Assembly: GCA_964530525.1 (NCBI GenBank)
Contig: CAZHBH010000042.1
Span: 1-18,763, forward strand
Length of the DNA: 18,763 bases
Source of the DNA: CAYNQN01 sp964530525
GTDB lineage: Bacteria; Actinomycetota; Acidimicrobiia; Acidimicrobiales; Acidimicrobilacustridaceae
Reading direction: 5' to 3'
Numbering within the stretch: the stretch's first letter is position 1; each line of letters starts with the position of its first letter. The notes beneath the pieces are model-generated. The model saw only the letters and a program-made list of their open reading frames with translations, was not told the origin of the DNA and ran no database searches. The position numbers and the translations under genes were made by a program. Shown here piece after piece: positions 13,236-18,763 of the stretch.

Positions 13236-14384
13236 CTACCTGTACCGGTGCATGTGCACGTTGAGGACCAGGCCGATCGCGGCAAACGTGGCGAGGGTCG
13301 ACGACCCGCCGTACGAAAGGAGGGGCAGGGGGATGCCCGTCACGGGCATTATCCCGAGGGTCATCCCCACGTTCTCGAATATGTGGAACACCAGCATCGA
13401 CAGCACGCCGACGCATATGAGGGTGCCCAGCAGATCCGCCGCGAGCTGTGCAGCCCTCCAGACCCTCCACAGGAGCACCCCGTAGAGCGCAAGGACCGTG
13501 GCACCACCCACGAACCCCAGCTCCTCGCCCACCACCGTGAATATGAAGTCGGTCTGCTGCTCGGGAACGTACCCGAGCCGCGTCTGCGGGCCCTCGAAGA
13601 GCCCTTCGCCAGTCACCCCCCCGTTGGCGATCGCGGTCTGGCTCTGGTCGACGTTGTAGACGGCCGAGCTCTCACCGGTCGGATCGATGAAGGCGGTGAG
13701 GCGATCGCGCTGGTGCTCCTTCAGGACGTCGCTGTTGAACACCCCGAACACCAACACCAGCCCTGCGAGCGTGAGGGCGAGGATGTAGCGGGCCCGCAAG
13801 CCGCCCACCAGGAGCATCCCGATGACGATGGCGACCAGGACGAGCATGGATCCGAGGTCGGGCTGCACCAAGATGAGCAGCATCGGGACCCCTGCGAGGC
13901 CCAGCAGCACCGCCACCCTGCGGAGGTCCAGCTCGCCCCCCCAGTGGGCGATCAGCGACGCCATGAGCAATATCAGAGCGAGCTTCGACAGCTCAGCCGG
14001 CTGGAGCTGGAACGCGCCGAACGAGAACCAGGCCTGGGCCCCGTAGACCTCCGATCCCAACGGGCTGAGGACGGCGAAGAGCAGGAACACCGCCGCCCCG
14101 TAGAAGAACCACGCGAAGTCGCGCAGCCGCCGGTAGTCGATGAGGGCGACCACCGTCATGATCACCCCTCCGATGATCACGAAGAGCCCCTGGCGCTGCA
14201 GGAAGCTGGTGCCCGAGTCGGTGCGGGTGGCGCTGTAGACCATCAGGAGCCCCAGCGCAGCGAGAGCCAGCGTGGCGACCAGGAGCGGCACGTCGACGTG
14301 GCGCAGCGGCGCCGACAGGTCTGCACGGCTCCGGTCGGTCCCGCCGCGGCCGAGCCCGACTCGGGTCACACCGCTGGGCAGCAT
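13236..14384 (-). CDS. rodA: RodA, SEDS peptidoglycan glycosyltransferase of the elongasome
   Basis: A 382-residue polytopic membrane protein of the RodA/FtsW/SpoVE (SEDS) family. It polymerises lipid II into glycan strands together with its class B PBP. Around ten hydrophobic segments are visible after a charged cytoplasmic N-terminus; the first is LLVATLALAALGLLMVYSAT. Family markers include IDYRRLRDFAWFFY, GSEVYGAQAWFSFGAFQLQP, AELSKLALILLMA, LVLVQPDLGS-like LILVQPDLGSMLVLVAI, and near the C-terminus GIPLPLLSYGGSSTLATFAA. The mre operon context makes it RodA and not FtsW. The ATG at 14384 overlaps the mrdA stop by one base (TGATG), with GGGGA a few bases upstream, so translation is probably coupled. 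The open frame continues upstream inside mrdA but without family resemblance. Confidence 0.94.
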   Translation of the reverse strand: MLPSGVTRVGLGRGGTDRSRADLSAPLRHVDVPLLVATLALAALGLLMVYSATRTDSGTSFLQRQGLFVIIGGVIMTVVALIDYRRLRDFAWFFYGAAVFLLFAVLSPLGSEVYGAQAWFSFGAFQLQPAELSKLALILLMASLIAHWGGELDLRRVAVLLGLAGVPMLLILVQPDLGSMLVLVAIVIGMLLVGGLRARYILALTLAGLVLVFGVFNSDVLKEHQRDRLTAFIDPTGESSAVYNVDQSQTAIANGGVTGEGLFEGPQTRLGYVPEQQTDFIFTVVGEELGFVGGATVLALYGVLLWRVWRAAQLAADLLGTLICVGVLSMLVFHIFENVGMTLGIMPVTGIPLPLLSYGGSSTLATFAAIGLVLNVHMHRYR

Positions 14385-16384
14385 CACTCGGTCCCCGCCT
14401 GGACGATGTCCGCGGCGTTGCTCCGATGCTGGTCGGCGAGCACCTCGTAGACCCGCCGCACCACTGGGGCGGCTGCGTCGGCGCCGAAGCCCGCCTCTTC
14501 CAGCAGCGCGACAACCGCGTAGCGGGGGGCGTCGACCGGGGCGAAGGAGGCGAAGATGGAGGACTCGGCCTTGTCGTCCACCTCGGCCGTGCCCGTCTTC
14601 CCGGCGATGGGGAAGGCGGCCAGGTCGAAACCCTGGAAGGTCCCGTACGCCGTCCCGCTCGGGGAGGCCACCACGCCCTTCAACCCTTCGCGGATCGGGT
14701 CGAGCATCTCGGGTGGCAGGTCCACGTGGCCCACCACCTCGGGCTCGGCGACCCTGATGATGTCGGCCGGGTTGGCGGGATCTCCGCCGGGGACGAGCAC
14801 GGCCTTGAGCAGCTCGGGACGCATCACGTCGCCCCCGTTCGCCAGCGTGGCGTAGGCGTTGGCGAGCTGGAGCGGCGAGACGAGCATGTTGCCCTGTCCG
14901 ATCGCCATGTTCATGTTGTCGCCGGGGAGCCAGTTCGGGTCCCCGAACTGGCGCTCGTCGCTGGGGAACGACTCCCAGAGGGCTCGCTTCCACTCCGGCG
15001 TGGGCACCCTGCCCGAGGCCTCACCGGGGAGGTTCACCCCGGTGGGGTCGCCGAACCCGAACCTCTCGTACCCCGCCTGCTGGGCCAGCTCGCCGTAGGT
15101 GTCGCTCTCCAGCCAGAAGCGGTCGCCCAACCAGTAGTAGTACCAGTCGCTCGACACGGTCAGCGAAGACCGCACGTTCACCATCCCGTGGGCCTTGGAC
15201 CCTGCGTTGCGCCAGACCCTGTCGTCCCCGGGTCGCTCGTAGACGCCGTCGTCGTTCTTGCTGTCGGCGGCGGTGATCATGCCTGCCTGCATCGCCGAGA
15301 TCGCGGTGAACGGCTTGAACGTGGAGCCAGGTGCGTAGAGGCCCTGGATCGCGCGGTTGACCAGCGGGTTGTCGCTCTCGGCTCCCTTCGTCAGCTGGTC
15401 GTAGCGGTCCTGGCTGATGCCGTTCACGAACTCCTCGGGCTCGTAGGTGGGATACGAGGCCATAGCCACCACGCCGCCCGTGACGGGATCGAGCACCACC
15501 ACGGAGCCGGCCGGTGCCGTGATGGTGTGAAGTCGGTCGCGCGTGCGGTTCCCTCGGACCCTCTCCAGTTGCTCAGCCAGCGCAGCCTCGGCCATCGCTT
15601 GCGCGTCGATGTCCACGGTGAGCTGGACGTCGTTGCCAGGCTTCGGCGGAACGTGCTCGAGCGTTCGAACCGGCCTGTTGTTGGAGTCGACCTCGATCAC
15701 CCGTCGGCCCGGCGTCCCACGCAGCTCGGCCTCCAGCGACCGCTCCACGCCGCCCTTCCCCACGCTCGAGCTGAGCTGGTAGGGCTTCGGGTTGTCAGGC
15801 CTCTCGGTCTGGAGCTGCGTGAACTCGCTGTCGTTGATCCGTCCCACGTAGCCGAGCAGGTGGGCGGCCAGCTCTCCGTACGGGTAGGTGCGCAAGGTCT
15901 GGCGCTCGACGGCCACCCCTGGGAACTCGTCGGCGCGCTCGGCCAGGTAGAGCTCGACCTCGGCGGGGACGTCGATCGCGATCGGGCGTGGCTGCAGCGG
16001 GTCGAACTGCCCGTCCACCAGGCGCTTCTCGATGTGCGAGACCTTCGTAGGTGCTCCGAAGCTCGTCAGCGTGCTCGCCAGCTCGAGCACGAGGTCGTCG
16101 TGGGCTTGCTTGGTGGAGGCCGAGGCGGACGGGAAGACCTGCGGATCGATGGTCACCACGAGCGACGTGCGGTTGCCCACCAGCACGCGACCCTTCGCGT
16201 CGAGGATCCGACCCCTCGGCGCCTCTTCGGCCACGGTGCGCTTGCTGGTCGCCTCCGCCCTCACCTGGAACCCCGGAGCAGCCATCACCTGCAGGTACCA
16301 GAGGCGGGCGAACAGGGCACCGAAGAGGCAGAGCGCGACGATGCCGAGGATGCTCAGCCGGAGGCGGGGGGAGGACTGGGTCAT
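14384..16384 (-). CDS. mrdA: Penicillin-binding protein 2 (class B PBP of the elongasome)
   Basis: The 666-residue protein is a peptidoglycan D,D-transpeptidase that partners RodA. It has a short cytoplasmic N-terminus and one membrane anchor (about 11-30, SILGIVALCLFGALFARLWY). The pedestal domain follows, with EAPRGRILDAKGRVLVGN near 54-71 and YPYGELAAHLLGYVGRI near 167-183. The transpeptidase domain starts at about 290. The active-site serine is S354 in PGSTFKP (S-x-x-K). The second motif is S411-S-D413, the SxD form normal for PBP2, and K596-T-G is in AGKTGTAEV. The ATG at 16384 is the only start codon nearby in this frame. No Shine-Dalgarno precedes it, and an 11-codon ORF spans the gap from mreD. 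Identification as PBP2 rests on sequence and on its place before rodA. Confidence 0.94.
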   Translation of the reverse strand: MTQSSPRLRLSILGIVALCLFGALFARLWYLQVMAAPGFQVRAEATSKRTVAEEAPRGRILDAKGRVLVGNRTSLVVTIDPQVFPSASASTKQAHDDLVLELASTLTSFGAPTKVSHIEKRLVDGQFDPLQPRPIAIDVPAEVELYLAERADEFPGVAVERQTLRTYPYGELAAHLLGYVGRINDSEFTQLQTERPDNPKPYQLSSSVGKGGVERSLEAELRGTPGRRVIEVDSNNRPVRTLEHVPPKPGNDVQLTVDIDAQAMAEAALAEQLERVRGNRTRDRLHTITAPAGSVVVLDPVTGGVVAMASYPTYEPEEFVNGISQDRYDQLTKGAESDNPLVNRAIQGLYAPGSTFKPFTAISAMQAGMITAADSKNDDGVYERPGDDRVWRNAGSKAHGMVNVRSSLTVSSDWYYYWLGDRFWLESDTYGELAQQAGYERFGFGDPTGVNLPGEASGRVPTPEWKRALWESFPSDERQFGDPNWLPGDNMNMAIGQGNMLVSPLQLANAYATLANGGDVMRPELLKAVLVPGGDPANPADIIRVAEPEVVGHVDLPPEMLDPIREGLKGVVASPSGTAYGTFQGFDLAAFPIAGKTGTAEVDDKAESSIFASFAPVDAPRYAVVALLEEAGFGADAAAPVVRRVYEVLADQHRSNAADIVQAGTE

Positions 16385-16416
16385 GTGTCGATCGAGTCCA
16401 GCACGTTCGGGCTCAT
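16381..16416 (-). CDS. Possible 11-codon linking ORF between mreD and mrdA
   Basis: An ATG overlapping the mreD stop (ATGA) opens a frame encoding MSPNVLDSIDT, whose TGA overlaps the mrdA ATG, again as ATGA. It occupies nearly all of the 28-nt gap, in a frame different from both neighbours. mrdA has no Shine-Dalgarno, so ribosomes could be handed on by stop-start coupling. Translation is unproven and chance is possible. Confidence 0.25.
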   Translation of the reverse strand: MSPNVLDSIDT

Positions 16417-16934
16417 CGTAGGGCGCGCAGCTGATCTGCTGAGGCAGGCCAGGCCCACAGGGCGGCTCTCGTCGTGAGCGGCGATAGCACCATGTTCCCG
16501 GCGGCGACGACGAGCGCGACCAGAGCGAGACGTCCGGAGATGGCGCCCTCGTGACCCATCACCTGGGCGAGCACGGCGTAGAGCACCACCCCGAGCACGC
16601 TCACCCCCGCCAGCAGGACTGCCGTGAGGAGCCTGCTGGCACTCACCGTGGGCCCGTTGAGGCGCCCACACGCGTAGGCCACGAGGCAGTAGGTGAGGGC
16701 CGAAAGGCCCAGCGGCGTCACGACCATCAGGTCGAACACCAACCCGGCGACGAAGCCCACCACGGCCCCACGATCCGCACCGAGCGAGATGCCCGCACCC
16801 ACGGCCAGCGCCATGAGCGCGTCCACCGAGACCCCGGCGAACTGCACCTCCGCGAACAGGCCCCGCTGGAGCACGGCGGCGCTCGCGAGCACCACGGCCA
16901 CCCTCAGCACGACCTGGAGGCTCTCGGACCTCAC
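16413..16934 (-). CDS. mreD: Rod shape-determining membrane protein MreD
   Basis: A 173-residue, very hydrophobic protein with about five or six membrane-spanning segments, matching MreD in size and character. Visible features are LVFDLMVVTPLGLSALTYCL (residues about 85-104), the best-conserved part of the family, and VDALMALAVGAGISLGADRG earlier. MreD works with MreC and MreB as part of the membrane complex that organises lateral wall synthesis. The GTG start at 16934 overlaps the mreC stop by 4 nt (GTGA), so translation is likely coupled. The family is poorly conserved in sequence, and the assignment relies strongly on its place between mreC and mrdA. Confidence 0.88.
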   Translation of the reverse strand: MRSESLQVVLRVAVVLASAAVLQRGLFAEVQFAGVSVDALMALAVGAGISLGADRGAVVGFVAGLVFDLMVVTPLGLSALTYCLVAYACGRLNGPTVSASRLLTAVLLAGVSVLGVVLYAVLAQVMGHEGAISGRLALVALVVAAGNMVLSPLTTRAALWAWPASADQLRALR

Positions 16935-17770
16935 GGCTCTGCCGGCTCCCAGAGCACGACGGTCAGGTAGGTGAGGTCGGAGAGCTCCGAGAACATCTCG
17001 ATGCTCAGATCGCGCTGGAGCGCGCCGGCGGGGCTGCGAACCTCCGCGATCGTCCCTATGGGCAGCCCTCGCGGGAACGTGCTGCGCTCGGAGATGCCGT
17101 CGGTGACGAGGATCTCCCCGGGGACCACCACGTTGGCGACGTCCACCCGGCCTTCGAGGTTGCGCCCCTGGCCGGTGCCCCTGGCGGTGCCCACCGCCGG
17201 AGAGCCCACCACGCTGAAGCCGACCCGGAACTGGCCGCCCGACAGCAGCTGGACGACCGATCGCTCGGAGCTGACCGTCGTGACCCTGCCCACCAGCCCC
17301 TGCCCGGTGACAACGGCCATCCCCGGCTGGATGCCGTCCGAGCTGCCCTTGCCGATCTCGGTGGTCGTCGAGAAGTTCGACACCGCGCCGGACACCACCG
17401 GGGCCGTGACGGTGGGGATGTCGCCCACGAACGGGAGGTCGGCCTGCGCCAGGAGCTGCTGGAGCGACTCGCTGGCGATCTGGTTCTGCAGGGCTTCGCC
17501 CCTGGCCTCGTCGAGGAGCTGGCGCAGGCGCTCGTTCTCCTCGGCGAGGCTCCCCTGCTGGAACGCCCCGTCCCAGGCGTCGCCGAGGGGGCGCACCACG
17601 CCGGCGGCGAAGTCGCCGACCGGGGCGAGGGCCGAGAGCACCGCGCTGCGGGCCCGGTCGAGCGGCTCGAAGCCCCTGAAGTCGAGGGTCACGAGGGTGA
17701 TCGACGTGAGGACCAGCAGGATCAGGGTGAAGCGCCTGCGCGAGCTTCGACGGGAGGAGACGACAGCCAC
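16931..17770 (-). CDS. mreC: Rod shape-determining protein MreC
   Basis: This 279-residue protein has the MreC plan: a basic cytoplasmic start (SSRRSSRRRF), one membrane segment (about 15-31), a coiled coil (about 74-110, with AEENERLRQLLDEARGEAL), and an extracytoplasmic beta-rich domain. The family motifs are VTAPVVSGAVSNFSTTTEIG (about 121-140), GIQPGMAVVTGQGLVGRVTT (about 145-164) and a later VPGEILVTDGISERSTFPRG. MreC is thought to activate PBP2-RodA. The GTG at 17770 is preceded by GAAGGA about 10 nt upstream. The gene lies 13 nt after mreB and overlaps mreD by 4 nt. Confidence 0.94.
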   Translation of the reverse strand: MAVVSSRRSSRRRFTLILLVLTSITLVTLDFRGFEPLDRARSAVLSALAPVGDFAAGVVRPLGDAWDGAFQQGSLAEENERLRQLLDEARGEALQNQIASESLQQLLAQADLPFVGDIPTVTAPVVSGAVSNFSTTTEIGKGSSDGIQPGMAVVTGQGLVGRVTTVSSERSVVQLLSGGQFRVGFSVVGSPAVGTARGTGQGRNLEGRVDVANVVVPGEILVTDGISERSTFPRGLPIGTIAEVRSPAGALQRDLSIEMFSELSDLTYLTVVLWEPAEP

Positions 17771-17783
17771 CTGGGCCGGTCCT

Positions 17784-18763
17784 TCAACTGCTCACGTTGG
17801 CAGAGAACAGCACACCCTTCAGCGCGTCGAACTCCTCGAGCGACTGCCCGGAGCCGATGGCGACAGAGAACAGGGGATTGGGAGCTATGACGATGGGCAT
17901 GCCGGTCTCGTGCTCCAGCCGGGCGTCGATGCCGTTCAGGAGCGCTCCCCCGCCGGCCAGCACGATGCCCTGCTCCATGATGTCGGCTGCGAGCTCGGGG
18001 GGGGTCTTGTCGAGGGTGGTCTTCACCGCATCGACGATCGACGCCACCGGCTCCTCGATGGCCTCCCTGATCTCCTCGGTGGATGTGACGATGGTCTTGG
18101 GAAGCCCGGTCACCAGGTCGCGACCACGGATCTCGGCGTGGAGCTCCTGCTCGAGGGGCCAGGCGGAGCCCAGGGTGGTCTTCACCTCCTCGGCGGTGCG
18201 CTCCCCCAGCGCCAGGCTGTACTCCTTCTTGATGAAGTTCACGATCGAATCGTCGAGCTCGTCGCCGCCCACGCGGATCGACTGGCTGGTGACGACTCCG
18301 CCCAGCGAGATGACCGCCACCTCGGTGGTGCCTCCGCCGATGTCGACGATCATGTTCCCCGTGGGCTCCTGGACGGGCAGGCCGGCCCCGATCGCAGCAG
18401 CCATCGGCTCCTCGATGATGTACGCGGGCTTGCGCGCGCCTGCGAACTCGGCGGCCTCCTGGACGGCTCGCTGCTCGACTGGCGTTATGCCCGACGGGAC
18501 CGCGATCACCATCCGGGGCTTCGCCCACTTCGAGGTGTGGACTCGCTGGATGAAGTACCGGAGCATCTTCTCGCAGTAGTCGAAGTCGGCGATGACGCCG
18601 TCCTTCAGCGGGCGGATCGAGCGGATGTGGGCGGGAGTGCGCCCGATCATGCGCTTCGCCTCCATGCCCACCGCCACCGGCCGCCCGTCGTTGGCGTTGA
18701 TGGCGACCACCGAGTGTTCGTCGAGGACGATGCCCACCCCGCGCACGTAGATGAGCGTGTTGG
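17784..18763 (-). CDS. mreB: Rod shape-determining actin homologue MreB (5' end missing)
   Basis: About 325 codons are visible, starting in NTLIYVRGVGIVLDEHSVVA; only the first 15-20 residues, including the DLGTA phosphate-1 loop, are beyond the right edge. MreB forms ATP-bound filaments on the inner membrane face that guide lateral wall synthesis. Motifs seen are VGMEAKRMIGRTPAHIRSIR, RPLKDGVIADFDYCEKMLRY, VAVPSGITPVEQRAV, the phosphate-2 loop DIGGGTTEVAVISLGG, and the adenosine motif VLAGGGALLNGID. The gene ends 13 nt before mreC and heads the operon. The promoter, if it has its own, is outside the window. Confidence 0.97.
   Translation of the reverse strand, partial: NTLIYVRGVGIVLDEHSVVAINANDGRPVAVGMEAKRMIGRTPAHIRSIRPLKDGVIADFDYCEKMLRYFIQRVHTSKWAKPRMVIAVPSGITPVEQRAVQEAAEFAGARKPAYIIEEPMAAAIGAGLPVQEPTGNMIVDIGGGTTEVAVISLGGVVTSQSIRVGGDELDDSIVNFIKKEYSLALGERTAEEVKTTLGSAWPLEQELHAEIRGRDLVTGLPKTIVTSTEEIREAIEEPVASIVDAVKTTLDKTPPELAADIMEQGIVLAGGGALLNGIDARLEHETGMPIVIAPNPLFSVAIGSGQSLEEFDALKGVLFSANVSS

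Noticed and set aside
13072..13470. N-terminal extension of the radical SAM protein by 133 residues
   Set aside because: It would run through the intergenic hairpin and into rodA, and the residues before MKDLWPQ have no family resemblance.
14385..14993. Extension of rodA upstream into mrdA
   Set aside because: The extra residues are low complexity and overlap the PBP2 transpeptidase region; TGATG coupling at 14384 explains the start.
14426..16477. Plus-strand open frame of 683 codons opposite mrdA
   Set aside because: It is antisense to a gene with all PBP2 motifs. The translation is rich in H, R, G and V with no recognisable domain, as expected from third-position GC bias.
1..18763. Prophage, insertion sequence, CRISPR array, toxin-antitoxin or defence genes
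   Set aside because: Almost every base is accounted for by housekeeping families; no transposase or integrase motifs, terminal repeats or regularly spaced repeats were seen.

Overview
The window is a high-GC (by eye about two thirds G+C) bacterial chromosomal segment with tightly packed housekeeping genes. The order mreB-mreC-mreD-mrdA-rodA, radical SAM pair, RNase E/G, rplU-rpmA-obg-proB is the arrangement familiar from Actinobacteria. The TANNNT -10 boxes placed 6-8 nt before start codons are also typical of that phylum. I would guess a rod-shaped actinobacterium, possibly of the Acidimicrobiia; the class is inference only. There are no tRNA or rRNA genes, insertion sequences, prophage genes or CRISPR arrays, and no gene-free stretch longer than 170 nt.

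Layout from left to right. (1) 1-1536, minus strand: the 5' part of a MoxR-like AAA ATPase gene, and proA. (2) 1691-5246, plus strand: a lipoprotein joining a solute-binding-like domain to a von Willebrand factor A domain, then the lipid II flippase gene murJ. (3) 5292-11050, minus strand: read in the direction of transcription, a radical-SAM-associated protein, an RNase E/G with a long basic N-terminus, ribosomal proteins L21 and L27, the ribosome-assembly GTPase Obg, and ProB. (4) 11047-13071, minus: a TIGR03960-type radical SAM protein overlapping its partner by 4 nt. (5) 13236-18763, minus: the elongasome operon mreB (cut by the window end), mreC, mreD, mrdA (PBP2) and rodA, mostly with overlapping or nearly abutting ends.

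Working together: MreBCD, PBP2 and RodA build the lateral wall, and MurJ supplies their lipid II. ProB and ProA carry out the first two steps of proline synthesis but are separated here by the plus-strand pair. L21, L27, Obg and RNase E/G belong to ribosome production and RNA turnover.

The genes are mostly well-known families, and I see no clear new defence or mobile system. The points most worth a second look are: the VWA/solute-binding lipoprotein lying between a MoxR ATPase and murJ; an Obg whose G4 motif reads SRCD instead of NKxD; a repeated promoter design implying leaderless mRNAs; a 10-bp element shared by two divergent promoters; and an 11-codon ORF that links mreD to mrdA through 4-nt overlaps at both ends.
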